DNA of 64,000 nt, taken from the NCBI GenBank assembly GCA_963383645.1, contig OY726563.1, positions 42,984,331-43,048,330 on the forward strand, read 5' to 3'. Of the stretch, positions 32,552 to 44,623 are shown piece after piece (position 1 is the stretch's first letter; each line of letters starts with the position of its first letter). This DNA comes from Muscardinus avellanarius. Its lineage: Eukaryota > Chordata > Mammalia > Rodentia > Gliridae. Both the position numbers and the translations under genes were made by a program. The notes beneath the pieces were generated by a model. It ran no database searches, was not told where the DNA came from, and saw nothing but the letters and a program-made list of their open reading frames with translations.

Positions 32552-32748
32552 TGGTGAAGCCTGACTGCAATGCTGGTACTTAGGAGGCTGAGATAGGAGG
32601 ATGGCAGGTTTGATGACAGTAACTTAATGAGACCCTGTTTCAAGTTAAAAAAATACAAAATGAGGCTAGAGGTATAGCTTGGAGATAGAATTCCCCCTAG
32701 GTACAGTCTTTAGAATCAAAATATAATAATAATAAAAAAATCTTTGGT
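32552..32748 (+). mobile_element. B1-dID SINE, old
   Basis: Diverged dimer with an (AAT)n tail. Confidence 0.8.
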
Positions 32749-32969
32749 GAACTAGGGCCTCCTGTCAAGATGGCTATGTATCTGGGCTGAGACTAGAGAT
32801 CTCCTGTTTTTTTTTTTTTTTTTTTTTTTTTTTACTGTTGAAAATTAACCAGGGAGAAGCACAGACCAACTCCCCCTTGACAAGAGACAGGAACGAGCTG
32901 AAGCATACAGCTATAAAGGTTACAATTTGCACAAGCATAGGCCATGGACTTAACTTAACAATAAAAATA

Positions 32970-33115
32970 GTACTGTCATTTATTAGGTACCTTTGTATGT
33001 ACTCAGCAAAATTTCTAGATCCTTTTTATACAGTTAATTGTCATGGCAACTCTGTGAGATAGTCATTTTATTAAAATTGAGATGCCTTAAGTCCCTTGCT
33101 CAAGATCATACAGCT
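32970..33115 (-). mobile_element. MIR SINE remnant, cut by a SINE
   Basis: Reverse MIR ending in 'gctcaagatcatacagct'; the SINE begins immediately after. Confidence 0.7.
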
Positions 33116-33292
33116 TGTTTTTTGGTACTGGGAATTAAACCCAGGGTGTTCTACTTCCAGGCTATACCCCTGGCCCTTTTTATTTATTTTATTTTTTAAT
33201 TTTGAAACAAGATCTCACTAAGTTGCCAAGGCTGGCTTCGAACTTGTGATCCTCCTATCTCAGCCACCCAATATATTGTAAATTTGATTTAT
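33116..33292 (-). mobile_element. B1-dID SINE
   Basis: Reverse dimer, truncated at the B1 head. Confidence 0.85.
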
Positions 33293-33390
33293 CAAACCAG
33301 ATTTTAGAATTCTGCTGGAGTTTAGACCCAAGTCTTTCTATTGTATTTTCTGTTGTGGTCTATTGCCTTCCCTGTGCCCTGGATAGGGAA

Positions 33391-33437
<47 letters not shown>
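33391..33437. repeat. (GT)n microsatellite
   Basis: About 23 units, continuing into a GTAT-rich stretch next to a SINE tail. Confidence 0.95.
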
Positions 33438-33448
<11 letters not shown>

Positions 33449-33458
33449 CGTGTACATG

Positions 33459-33648
33459 ATTATGTGTGGTATACTGAGGGCTGAATCTGGAGTCATTCTA
33501 TATCTAAACTACAACCCCAGCTGTATTTTTCTTTAAAAAAAATTGAAGCAGGGTATCACTGAGTTGCTGAGGCTGTCTTGAAAACTATGCTCTCCTGTCT
33601 CAGCCTCCCAAATACTGGTATTATAGGCGTTTGCCACAACACCTGGCA
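33459..33648 (-). mobile_element. B1-dID SINE, old
   Basis: Reverse dimer ending 'gtttgccacaacacctggca'. Confidence 0.85.
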
Positions 33649-33894
33649 TGAATGATGAATTGATAAGTATCATGGATCCAGCTTCCATGGATGCAGGACA
33701 TTAGCCCAATGGGTTCCTGCTAAAGTGCATTAGGCTCAAATTAAGAACATCAGCCTACAGAGGTTCTATCTTGTAAGGCTCAGGCCCCTTAATTGTAAAA
33801 AAAATCTACAGCTCCATTTTGGGACCAAGTAAGGTTTCTTTCCCTGGATTGAAAGGAAAGAAGCTTCACTGAGAGACAGGCTCCTCCCTTATGT

Positions 33895-34060
33895 GTTGTT
33901 GGGCAATGTGTTAGGCACTTTCATGTATTTTGATGAGTCTTCTTAAATGATCCACTAAAGTAGGTACCATTATTGCTAGTTTGCAGGTGAGGATGCTGAG
34001 GCTCAGAAAGGGTAAATTATTTTTCCCAGCGGGTCAGAAGCAGCAGTGTCCAGACTAGAT
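33895..34060 (-). mobile_element. MIR SINE remnant
   Basis: 'gtgttaggcactttcatgta' and 'ggatgctgaggctcagaaag' mark reverse MIR. Confidence 0.8.
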
Positions 34061-35084
34061 GTTGCCTTGTCTGGCTCTGAGGGACAATTCCACTGAAGCG
34101 AGAACACCCAGGGTGGAGCAAAAGGTACTTGCACTACATTAATCCGCAGGTGTCCCTAAAGACTTCAGCTCCTCGCTGAAGAAAGGGGAGGAAGCATGAA
34201 AGCTTAATATGAGAAAGGGCTTTGTTGACAGCAGCAAGGAGACTCCATATCAAAAACAAAAGCAAATGGCCTGCGAAGGCCTGGACTGGTCTCTTTTCCT
34301 CTTGGCATAGGTTGCCTTTTTTTTTTTTTTCTTTTTTCGGGCAAATAGATTTTTTCCCCTTTTGTTAATTTTTTTTTTTTTTGCCTAATAGTAATTGAAT
34401 ATGAAGAACAATATTTGGAGAGACTGAAAATTTTCCTCCTGCCTCTTCCTCAGGCCTTTTGAAGTCTTCTTGTGTGGACATTTTATTTTTAAACTCACCA
34501 CAATAGCTTGGCATTCCAGCATCTCAGTAGCCAGGGCACACAGAGCTAGTCCCTCTCGCCTTTCCCTTCCCTCCACAGCCAAAAGATAAGGCTGCTCCAA
34601 TAGAAACAGCCACTCCCAGCTTATTGCTGGAGGAAATATTTGTGAGATCCAGAAAGTAAGGCCCAAGGAGGCCACACAAAGAGGGGAAGAAAGACCCAGA
34701 GAGTTTGTTTCTGTCATTTCTCTTTGTCCCTGGGTTCACAGAGCTTCTAGTAAGGAACAATGAGCTTGTCAATAACAAATCTAAACAGCAGGACTCTCCC
34801 TGAGCCTTCCCCAGTCCCCAAGACTCAAAGTGTCCTTGGAAGAGAGCAGATGAGTCCTTGCTTTATCGGAGCTTCCTGAGGTAAAGCTTAGCCTGCTTTT
34901 CCCAGTGACCTTCATCTATGTTTGTTGTTAAGTTATCCTCACCTATACAATTGCTAAAACAGAAAGAACATGTGCTTCTTTCTGAATAATGGCACCAAAA
35001 GGTAAACTATCTATAAACTTCTACTGGTGATGGAAGTAAAAGTAAAGAGAAAACAAGAGGTCTTAAGAAAGTGATGGTTCTGAG
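34061..35084. other. Unique intron
   Basis: About 1 kb with T-rich runs near 34320-34380 but no gene or recognised repeat. Confidence 0.5.
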
Positions 35085-36262
35085 CACTAGAAAAACAACC
35101 TCATCAAGAAATGGGTAACTGAATTGAATAGACACTTCACAAAAGAAGAGAGACAAATGGCCAAGAGCTACATGAAAAAAAGTTTAATATCATTAGCAAT
35201 CAGGGAGATGTGAACCAAAACTACACTGAGATTCCATCTAACCCCAATCAAAGTGGCAAGCATAAAGAAGTCAAATAATAACAAATGCTGGCGAGGATGT
35301 GGTGAAAGAGGAACTCTTTTACACTGTTGGTGGGAGTGCAGAGTAGTTCAGCCACTCTGGAGATCAGTGTGGAGATCCCTTAGAAAACTGGGAATGGATC
35401 CACCATATGATCCAGCTATATCACTACTGGGTATCTTTCCAAAGGGATTGAAATCAGAGAACTATAGTATTATATGCATACCTATGTTCATAGGAGCACA
35501 ATTTGTTTTTTTTTTTTTTTTTTTTTTGGTGGTACTGGGGTTCCTGGAAGCCCTTCTACCTCCGGTATACACTCCCACGGGCTACACTCCCAGACCTATT
35601 TTTTTTAACATTTTTATGTGGAAACAGAGTCTCTTAAGCCAGCGAGGCTGGCTCCGAACCAGCGCGATCCTCCTGTCTCCACCTCCCAAGTGCGGGGATT
35701 ACAAGCGTGCGCCACCACGCCCGGCGTTAGGAGCACAATTTGTAATAGCCAAACTATGGGACCAACCTAGGTCTCCAACAACAGATGAATGGATTACAAA
35801 ATTATGGGAAATACACACAATGGAATTCTACTCAGCAATAAAGAAAAAGAAAATTATGTCATTTGTAAGAAGATGGAAAGACCTGAAGAATATTATGCTA
35901 AGTGAGATTAGCTAAGCACAGAAATAGAAGGGACATATGTTTATTCTGATATGCTTGAGCTAGGGAGTATTTGGGATACCAGAGGGACTCCAGGGGAAAC
36001 CTCAGTGAAGCAAGGAAGGAAGGGTAGGGTAGGAAAAAGGCTGAGGTTCATGAATGGAAATGCTACCTGCGACTATGAATATATATATATACACACATAT
36101 ATATATATACACATACATATATGAGAATATAACATGGTCAATCTGAACACTTAGTATGGGGGGAGGGAAATGAGGAGATAGGGGGCACCAAGTATTGTGT
36201 GAATGTATGTCATTGTCTACATGATCTACATTATGATGTGAGACTACAATGAACCAATAAAA
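35085..36262 (+). mobile_element. L1 3' end (ORF2 C-terminus and 3' UTR), sense
   Basis: Translates in pieces to ORF2 C-terminal text (CWRGCGERGTLLHCWWEC, then an LLGIFPKG-like stretch) and ends 'caatgaaccaataaaaatgt'. A young SINE at 35506-35727 breaks the frame, and an (AT)n run lies at 36075-36122. A 220-codon ORF starting at 35253 reads through L1 and SINE and is not a gene. Confidence 0.9.
35506..35727 (-). mobile_element. Young-type SINE inserted in L1
   Basis: Target-site duplication 'taggagcacaatttg' at 35491-35505 and 35728-35742. It has a small internal duplication of 'tacactccca'. Confidence 0.97.
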
Positions 36263-37544
36263 ATGTCAAGGTTCTTATGGATTTTTCGATAAACAAATGT
36301 GCTGGTTGATGGAGAATTCTAGTAAACCAAATTGTGGCCAGCAGAATGATCAAGTCCTGTCTGATAAATAACACAATCATTGGGATGGAAAAGCTTTTCA
36401 AATTACTTGATTGTCAACTTACCATTTACCTCTTCTTCAAATTTTATTTTTTATATTATAAATCCTACCATCTTGACATTATATTCAGAGAATATTGTGT
36501 GCATTCAAGCCTAGCTATTTAGATTTTACCAGATTTCTTCCTGAAGCAACTATCAGATTGGATATGTGGTTTAGGATTTAGCTTCTGGGGTTAATATCAT
36601 TACAAATAGCCTTTTCTGTACAAGACTCAATATTTGTATACCCATCACTGTTGATGGCTATTCTTCTATTTCATCACAATGACATATTAGATTGGTGAGC
36701 CTTTACCATGATCGCAAGTATCACTGTTGTGAACACCTTCAAGGAAATTGTTTTTTCCATTTAGTTTATTTCTTTAGGGGTATGCTGGCTGAGAGAATGA
36801 AAAGTTTTATAATTCTTGTCACATATTTCCAGATTGCCCTCTAGGAAAATGGAACCAATTTATACTGCTTCCAGAAACACACTCGTTTCCCCACAGCCTT
36901 GCCGAGGAAGGGTTTTTATAATTTCTATTTGTCATTTCTGTTAATTGTTGCTGGTAGCTTACAGTTACTGTTTGGTTTGCACCACTTTAATTGCTAGAGA
37001 GGCTTTCCTTTCCTCGACATGATTTGACCAAGTGTAAAGTAAATTGCCTGTTTATTTCTTTGCCCACTTACAAAGCCAAATCCTCCAACTGACCTTCTAT
37101 ATCTCTGGCCATTATTTATAGTTTTTTGTACAGGCAACAGTTATCAGTGATGTCAATCCCAGGCATTTTCCTCATTCTGCTGCTAAGCTTTTTAATTATG
37201 TTTTCTTGTACAAAGGAATTTTTTTAACTTTGATATATTTGAACCCATCCATCTTGTTTGTGATGACATCTTCCACATAACAGGCATGAATTTATCTTCT
37301 ATTCACAGCTGGAATAAATATACTATTCCACTGGTTTACTTTCTGAGTAGTATTTCTATAGCTATAAGTAATATATGTGCTATGTAAGTTAACCTTTCTC
37401 CAAATTAATACAATTCTGAAAATTTATTAAAGAAAGAGTGACTTATTTTCCCTCTTCAGGGTTGCTTCCAGCATTTCTATATCCTTAACTTATTCCTAAT
37501 TCTTGATTCTCTCCTTAAAATTTTTTATTTCATTTATTTTTTTT
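36263..37544 (-). mobile_element. Very old L1-like sequence, antisense (from about 36560)
   Basis: Text such as 'gtcacatatttccagattgc' and 'cacagccttgccgaggaagg' has the look of reverse-strand ancient L1. Boundaries are uncertain and the first 300 bases may be unique. Confidence 0.4.
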
Positions 37545-37740
37545 TACCTTTTTTTTGGTGGTACTTGGGTTCCTGGAAACCCTTCTATTTCTGGGATACA
37601 CTCCCAGACCTATTTTTTTTTAAAATTTTACTTGGAAACAGGGTCTCTTAAGCCAGTGCGGTTGGCTTCGAACCTATGAGGTCCTCCTGTCTCCGCTTCC
37701 CAAGCACGGAGATTACAAGTGTGCGCCACCATGCCTGGTG
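37545..37740 (-). mobile_element. Young-type B1-dID SINE
   Basis: Young right part ('ggttcctggaaacccttcta', one change). No clean target-site duplication seen. Confidence 0.9.
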
Positions 37741-38460
37741 ATTTTTTACTTTTAAAATTGTACTTTTATTGGTGCACTCTAGTCTCACATCATACTGTAG
37801 TTCAGAGTGACAGTGACATACATGCACACAGCATTTGATGAGCTTCCCCCTGGAATTCCTCCCCACTCCATCTCCTTTTCCCTACATGATATTGAGATTG
37901 GAACTGGTAATTTCACATATGTACATAACATCAGTGACAATATTTCCTTCATTAATTCTTCCCTCACACACACCCTCCCTAACTCCACTGGGGTTTCTAC
38001 TCTATTAGTTAAAGTCCCTCTGGTATCCCAATTCCTCCCAAGCTTCCTCATATGATAGAAAACATATGAACCTTCGCTTTCTATGACTGAGTAATCTCAC
38101 TTAGCATAATGTTCTCCACATTCATCCATTTTTCTGCGAATGACATGATTTTGGCCTTTTTTTTTACTGTTGAGTAGAATTCCATTGTGTCTATTTCCCA
38201 TCATTTTGTGATACATTCATCTGTTGATGGACACCTAAGTTGGTTCTATAATTTGCCTATTGTGGATTGGCTGCTATCAACATGATATGCATGTATCACT
38301 ATAATATCCTGATTTCAATTCCTTTGGAAACATACCCAGAAATGGTATAACTAGATCAGAAGGTGGATCCATTCACGGTTTTCTGAGGAACCTCCACAGC
38401 AGCTGCACTAATTTGCAATCCAACCAATAGCATAAATAAGAGTTCCTCTTTTAACTCACT
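37741..38460 (-). mobile_element. L1 3' end, antisense
   Basis: Opens 'attttttacttttaaaattg' (tail) and 'ttattggtgcactctagtct', then reverse ORF2 C-terminus ('gttgatggacacctaagttg'). Confidence 0.88.
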
Positions 38461-38511
38461 ATTATATGCTTTTGGTAATTGTCACTTGGTTGTAGACTTT
38501 AAAATCTGAGA

Positions 38512-38715
38512 AGTACCTAGGTACAGTGATGCACACCTATAATCCCAGTACTTGGGAGACTGAGACAAGAGGAAAATAGGTTCAAGGCCAGCCTTAGAAA
38601 TTTAGCAAGACTATGTTTCAAAGTAAAAAAAAAAATAAAAATAAAAAAATAAATAAATAAATAGACCTGGGGGTGTAGTTTGGAGGTAGAATGCCCCTGG
38701 TTTCAATCCCCAGTG

Positions 38716-38753
<38 letters not shown>
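38512..38753 (+). mobile_element. B1-dID SINE ending in (CA)n
   Basis: The dimer is complete, with an A-rich linker expanded to (AAAT)n. CA units at 38717-38753 follow 'ccccagtgcta'. Confidence 0.88.
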
Positions 38754-38758
<5 letters not shown>

Positions 38759-38760
38759 TC

Positions 38761-40155
38761 TGAGAGAGTAAGTGCACTGTGCACTGTCATTACCTTTGGT
38801 ATTCTAGTCCACTATAAATTTCACTATGAATTTGATAAATTCTATGAAGTACCACATGGCGATTCTAATCATAATGTGTTATACCTCTAATATTAACTCA
38901 GGGAGAATTGTATCATTACTATATCCAGTTTTCCAAAGAGGAAGCAGAGTATAATTATAAGCCTATTTGTATCATTATTTCTCCTGTTTGCATTTTATTA
39001 TTTTCCTTGAGTAAATTTTATATACCCAATGTTAACACCCAAATATTTAAGTGTACTTTGTCATACCTGTGACAAATCCTCTGTGTGCCTAAAGATTGCA
39101 TTCTCAGGAGGTAAGGACTTTCTGGAAAGGGTATTCTTCCTAACAAAATTGGATTTGAGTCTGAATTATCTATTTTCTTTTATTCAATAAATGAACAGAA
39201 GTGTGTATTGGATACTTCACCCTCTGCTCCAGATGTAGAGGACAAAAGGAAGAGATTCATGGGCTGATAATTGATAAAAACAGGATAGAGATCTAGTTTT
39301 GTCACATATTTGCTATATAAACCCAAAAATAATGGGCTCTGGAGTCAGATGCCCGGCTGACCATCTGGGAAAGTGACTTTTATCTCTTGGTGAGTCCGTT
39401 TTATTCAGCTGTAAAACTGAGTCAATAAACAGTAACTACTTCATGGAGTTATTACAAATAATAAATATAAAAGATTCATGCAAAAAAGCACACAACATTG
39501 TCTGACACACAATAACCCATACACTACTAGTGATTATACTTGTTCTTGCTGTTAATTATATAATCTTCCCTGAGTTTTTGCTTTTTCATCAGTAAAGTGG
39601 AAAAAATAAGGCTTAACCTCACAGTGTTGTGAAGATTAACTGTGGCCATGAATTAAAAGAAAAGATGCCCTACACATTCTAAAGTTCTATGCAAAGTAGA
39701 AAAATAGAAAGAATCACAACGGGCAATCATAGGTGCAGAAAAACAAGAGAGATAATCCAGAAAATGATATATTTGTGCTTTTAACTACATACATTTATGT
39801 AACTTTTTCTCCTAGCAGATCTCCTCACCATTGTTTCCCTCCTGCTAATATCAAAATGAGTTTGCATTCTCTGCACAGAAACAAAATAACAGTGGAGAGA
39901 GACAACCAAGAGCGTGACTACCTGAAATTAACAATTCATTGTAGGCTTCTAGGCAGATAGAGTGGCTCAAGATTATACATGTGATTTTCCCACCTACACC
40001 CATCATTCTAGTTGTGACAGAAATGACAAAATCAATGTTAAAATGCATGTGTGTGGTGGTGAGAGAGAGTGAGCAGGAAACTCCATCAGGATTTTTCCTC
40101 ACAAATGTCATCTCTTCCCTGAACCCATCCTAGTCCTTCTTGTCTTCCTGAGATT
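38761..40155. other. Unique intron with two MIR remnants
   Basis: MIR-like text at about 39325-39530 and 39545-39670 (plus strand). Otherwise nothing recognised. Confidence 0.5.
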
Positions 40156-40318
40156 TTTTTTAATGTGATCCTAGAGATTGAACCCAGGGACATTCTATCT
40201 CTGACCTATACCCCAGCTCTATTTTATTTTGAAACAGGGTTTACTAAGTTGATGAGGCTGGCCTTGAACCTACAATCCTCCTGTCTCAGCATCCCAAGGA
40301 CTGTGATTACAGGCGTGG
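40156..40318 (-). mobile_element. B1-dID SINE, old
   Basis: Reverse dimer lacking part of the B1 head. Confidence 0.82.
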
Positions 40319-40489
40319 GTCTCTAAATTAAAGGAGATGTTCAGCTGACAGTTTGCTACTTCCATTTTAAGCATTGCTGTTCTTTCCCTTTATTTTAATG
40401 TTTCCTTTCTCTTTTGAAACTTAATCCATTTTCTGAGATCCTGGCCAAACCTTCACTTAAACTGGTTGTTTCTTAAAACACAGCTCATA

Positions 40490-40685
40490 GCCGGGCGTGG
40501 TGGCGCACCCTTGTAATCCCTGCACTTGGGAGGCGGAGACAGGAGGCTTCACGTTGGTTCGAAGCCAGCTGTGCTGGCTTAATAGACTCTGTTTCCAAAT
40601 AAAAAATATAAAATAGGTCTGCGAGTGTAGCCTGGAGGTAGAAGTGCTTCCAGGAACCCCAGTACCATCAAAAACAAAACAAAAC
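40490..40685 (+). mobile_element. Young-type B1-dID SINE with target-site duplication
   Basis: Flanked by 'aaaacacagctcata' at 40475-40489 and 40686-40700; (AAAAC)n tail. Confidence 0.95.
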
Positions 40686-40697
40686 AAAACACAGCTC

Positions 40698-41070
40698 ATA
40701 TCAGAATTGCTGGAGGGCTTGATAACACACCAATTGCAAGCTCACATTCCCACTTTCTGATTCAGCAGATCCAAGTGGGGCCTTAGAATTTTCATTTCTA
40801 ACAAGTAGTTTGTTTATACTGAGGTTTCTAGACCTGGGACCACTTTTTTTTGTGTGTGGGGCATACTAGGAATTGTACTCAGGGGCCTTCGACCTCTAAG
40901 CTATACCCCCAGCCCTATTTTATTTTTTATTTTGAAACAGGGCCACTAGGTAGCTGAGACTGACCTTAACATTGTGATTTTCCTGCCTCGGCCTCTCAAG
41001 TACTGGGATTCCAGGTGTGTACCACCACTCCTAGCTTTTGAACTACATTTTGAGAAGCACTAAATTAAAC
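40698..41070 (-). mobile_element. MER5A-like hAT transposon remnant split by a SINE
   Basis: 'ctttctgattcagcagatcc' and 'ttttcatttctaacaagtag' on one side, 'acattttgagaagcactaaa' on the other, match the reverse MER5 layout. Confidence 0.65.
40844..41036 (-). mobile_element. B1-dID SINE in the MER5A-like element
   Basis: Reverse dimer, diverged. Confidence 0.85.
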
Positions 41071-41525
41071 CCAATTGTCCCCAATTTTTGTTCTTTCTTT
41101 CCCTTGCCAACTTCTGCTTAAACATTTTCAATGTTTAATTTTTAAAACATTCCTTGTTTAATACATTTTTAAAATTACACAATAAAATTTCATAGCATTA
41201 AAAGAAAAAAAAATGGACCCTTCCTACATTGCCGGTGGGAATATAAAATGGTGTAGCTGCTTTGGAAAACAGCCAGTTCCACCGGGCCTGGTGGCACACG
41301 CTTGTAATCCCTGCACTTGGGAGGTAGAGACAGGAGGATCCTGTAGGTTTGAAGCCAGCCTCTCTGGCTTAAGAGACCCTGTTTCAATTGCCAGCAGCTA
41401 CAGTGAGTTCACAGTGCCAGATTTGCCCGCACAATAACCGTGTTTGTAATTGCAGCCCCTAAAGGAGAAATCCCTGTACTGCATTCCCAGAAACTTGCAT
41501 AGCTTTGATAATCTCATTGGGTCAG

Positions 41526-41527
<2 letters not shown>

Positions 41528-41579
<52 letters not shown>

Positions 41580-41756
41580 GTACTGGGGTTCCTGGAAGCC
41601 CTTCTACCTCCAGGCTACACTCCCAGACCTATTTTTATACATTTTATTTGGAAACAGGGTCTCTTAAGCCAGCGTGGCTGGCTTTGAACCTGGTGATCCT
41701 CCTGTCTCCACCTCCCAAGCTCAGGGATTACAAGCTTGCACCACCACGCCCGGCTA
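41528..41756 (-). mobile_element. Young-type SINE with (TA)n tail, innermost layer
   Basis: A (TA)n of about 24 units at 41528-41576 stands where the reversed A-tail should be, then a reverse young dimer to 41756. An imperfect direct repeat ('gggtcaga' / 'aggtcgga') flanks it. Confidence 0.88.
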
Positions 41757-42015
41757 GGTCGGACATTTTGCAGTCCAACCCAGTGAAGGAGTAGCAGTGG
41801 CAGAGACACCACATCCTAGCCGCAGCTCCCTGTGGGAAAACACCCAGCCTGGCACCCCCACGGTCTCGTGCAGCCTCAATTAACTTCCTGGGTATGAGAC
41901 TTTGAGATACAACCCAGTAAAGGAGTAGTGGCGGCTGAGATTACAACAGACTCAAGATACAGAGCACCCTAAGTGAAGTCGTAGTCATCCAGGGAAGGCA
42001 CAAACTTCTGAAATC

Positions 42016-42934
42016 ATGGGAAAGAGGGACAACAATAGAGCAATGAATGCCCACAAACCCACAACATCAGAACCTGATAACACAGAAATTCACAGATCTC
42101 TAGAAGATCAAATCAGGAAAATAACTGTAAAAATAATAGAAGACTTTCAAAAAGAATTCAGAGAGAGAGTCAAAAAGAGATAAAGAATGCAATCATTGAA
42201 GTAAAGGCCTCAATTCAAAGTATAAACAATCGATTAGACCAAATGGAGAATAGAATCTCGCTCCTAAAAGATGATCATTCCAAAAATGAACGCATAGTTT
42301 CTAATCTAGGAAAAAAATATCCAACAGCAGGAATCTGACATTGAAGAAATATGGGCCCATTTTAAGAGAGCTAACCTAAGAATAATTGGAATAGAGGAGG
42401 GAAAAGAAAGTGAAACCAAAGGGATCAACAATCTTTTCAAGGGAGTAATAGCAGAAAAATTTCCAAACATAGAGCAGGAGGTCGATACACAGGTCCAGGA
42501 AACTTATAGAACTCCCTTTAGACAGGATCGGAGAAGAGGATCCCCACGCCACATAATTGTCAAAATGACCAATGTGGAAGCCAAGCAGAGAATCTTAAAG
42601 GCAACAAAAACAAAGGGCCAAGTGACATTCAGAGGCAAACCAATTAGAATCACTCCAGACTTCCCAAACCAAGTCATGAGAGCCAGAGGGCTTGGAGTAA
42701 CATATTCCAAACTCTGAAAGAAAACAACTTCCAGCCAAAAATTTCCTACCCAGCAAAACTATCCATCAAATTAGATGGGGAAATAAGAAGCTTCCATGAC
42801 AAACAAGAACTGAAGGAATTTATGTCTTCAAAACCAGCACTAGAGAAAACATTCAAAGAGATTAACTACAAAGAAGAAATAGGTAACACACACCAGTACC
42901 AGAGAAACAAGATTTTCCATCCAATAGACAACTA
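42016..42934 (+). pseudogene. L1 ORF1 pseudogene
   Basis: ATG at 42016 opens MGKRDNNRAMNAHK and runs to an in-frame TAA at 42181. Coding resumes one frame over (IKNAIIEVKASIQSINNRL), stops at TGA 42336-42338 just after an A-run, and resumes again (IEEIWAHFKRANLRIIGIEE). Later text RHIIVKMTNVEAKQRILKA and NFQPKISYPAKLSIKLDGEI matches the RNA-recognition and C-terminal domains of L1 ORF1p, the RNA-binding trimer of the retrotransposon. It ends at TAG near 42926 or TAA at about 42934. At least three lesions; all expected parts (N-terminal, coiled coil, RRM, CTD) are recognisable, so it was full length when inserted. Confidence 0.85.
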
Positions 42935-44623
42935 AGGTTGGTTATCTGTGGAGATTCATTATTTATGTTAGTCTTTTACCTATCTCTAAATTGTATTGTT
43001 TGCTTTTATTGTTGCTAATTTTTAGGATTTCTAGTTGGAATATTAATATACCTTCAGATATAGCATTTGGAAATATTTTATCCCATTCTATTAGTAACTT
43101 TTAACTCTGTTTACATTGTACAATTTTTTTTATCTTTTAGAAAGTTTGTTTTTTCTTTTGTTGCCTGTGCCTTTGAAATCATATCCAAGAAATCACTGCC
43201 AATTTCAATGTTGTGAAGTGTTATGACCCAGGTTTTCTTCTAAAAGTTTATAGTCTTAAGATTTACATTTAGATCTTTTATTTCATTTGAGTTAATATTT
43301 GTATATGGTGTTAGGTAAGGGTCCAATTTTATTCTTTTTCATGTAATTATTATTTTTCAACAATATTTAGTGAAAAGATTACTATTTCCTTCACCAAATG
43401 TTTTTGGAAACTTTGTCAAAAATAACTTGACCATATATGGAAGAATTTATTCCTAGGCTTTTTATTTTACTCCACTGGTTTATATATCTGCCTTTATAGC
43501 AGTACTACACTATCTCAATTATTGTAGCTCTCTAAGGTTTGAAATCAGAAAATGTACATTTACTAGCTTTATTCTTTTTTGAGATTGTTTTGGGTAGTTA
43601 GAGTTTATATTTCTTGTTAGGATAGACTGTTTCTGAAAAAAATAAATGTATAATAATTTTACTTTAAAAAAAAAGAAAAAATATCCTCTGGTAAGAAAGC
43701 AAAAAGAAATACTGAAATGTTATCTCTAAGTGATCAAAAGTGATCAAAAGTTTGATAACAGACAGATGAATCTGTTATGTGAGATTATCATTGTTAATTT
43801 TGGATAAATTGCTATAATATTAGATGTCAACCACTAAGCCAAGCATGGGAAGGAGGGATGGGGAGGGAATGGGGTGGGGATTCGGTAGGGGCTAACTGGG
43901 TGATGTGTGCATATATGTCATACAAGTTTTTATCCCATTATGATGTATGAATACAGTGCACCAATAAAAATAAAATAAATTTTAAAAAATTAAAAAAATA
44001 AAAATTAAAAATTAAAAAATAAAACTTAAAAAAAGAGACCCTGTTTCCAAAAAATATATAAAAATAGGTCTGAGAGTGTAGCCCGGAGGTAGAAGGGCTT
44101 CCAGGAACCCCAGTACCACTGGAAAAAAAAACCAGCCAGTTCCTCAAAAAGACACTACATGACCCAGCAATTCCACTCAAAAGTTATACAAAAGGGAATC
44201 TCATTCATATCCATACATAAACATGTAAATAAATGTCCAAAAATAATATTCATAGTAGACGTATGAACAAATAGATAAAATGTGGTCTATACATATAATG
44301 GAATATTATTCGGCAGTAAAAAGGACCAGAGTACTGAAACATATTACCACATAGATGAAGTACTAAAGCTATGTGAAAGAAATCAGACATGAATGCCCAG
44401 ATTGTGCATGATTCCATTTACCTGAAGTACGGAGAAAAGGCAAGCCTATAAAGACACACAGTAGATTAGTGGTTGCTGGAGGTTGTAGGTAGGATGGTGA
44501 GTGACTGACTGCAAAGGGACATGTGAGATCTTTTGAGGGTGATAGAAATGGTCTAAAACTGCTGAGGATTGCATGTAACGGTTATTTTATTAAATGCCTT
44601 TGAACTGTACACTTCAAAGAGGC

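Larger units (their letters stand above)
41386..44032 (+). mobile_element. HAL1-like chimeric L1 derivative (5' region, ORF1, antisense ORF2 piece, 3' tail)
   Basis: The target-site duplication 'aagagaccctgtttc' is at 41371-41385 and 44033-44047. In order it holds a CpG-containing L1 5' region, interrupted by a SINE; an ORF1 pseudogene (42016-42934); about 120 bp of unassigned text; antisense L1 ORF2 text (about 43060-43625); and an L1-type 3' tail (to about 43980) with an A-rich end. No sense-strand ORF2 is present. ORF1-only L1 derivatives (HAL1) are known in mammals; the antisense internal block is unexpected. Because the tail joins the block in the same way in the 16.6 kb copy, I infer that the chimera existed before this insertion. 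Confidence 0.75.
41281..44127 (+). mobile_element. Young-type B1-dID SINE split by the HAL1-like element
   Basis: Left part 41281-41385, remainder 44033-44127. Flanking repeats 'aaaacagccagttcc' (41266-41280) and a one-base variant (44128-44143) show both halves are one insertion into the L1. Confidence 0.93.
41213..44623 (+). mobile_element. Old L1 3' fragment, outermost layer of a nest
   Basis: Sense ORF2 text 'ccggtgggaatataaaatgg' at 41230-41249 continues, after 2.9 kb of insertions, with 'gacactacatgacccagcaa' at 44150. It ends near 'gaactgtacacttcaaagag'. Confidence 0.85.

Noticed and set aside
32740..32835. Possible L1 5' end from 'caagatggct' before a T-run
   Set aside because: Too short and no L1 5' sequence follows; probably chance.
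35253..35915. A 220-codon plus-strand open frame
   Set aside because: It begins in decayed L1 ORF2, passes through an antisense SINE inserted with a target-site duplication, and re-enters L1. It is not a gene.
41450..41794. 114-codon frame with a poly-Ile/Tyr run
   Set aside because: A (TA)n microsatellite plus a SINE read through.
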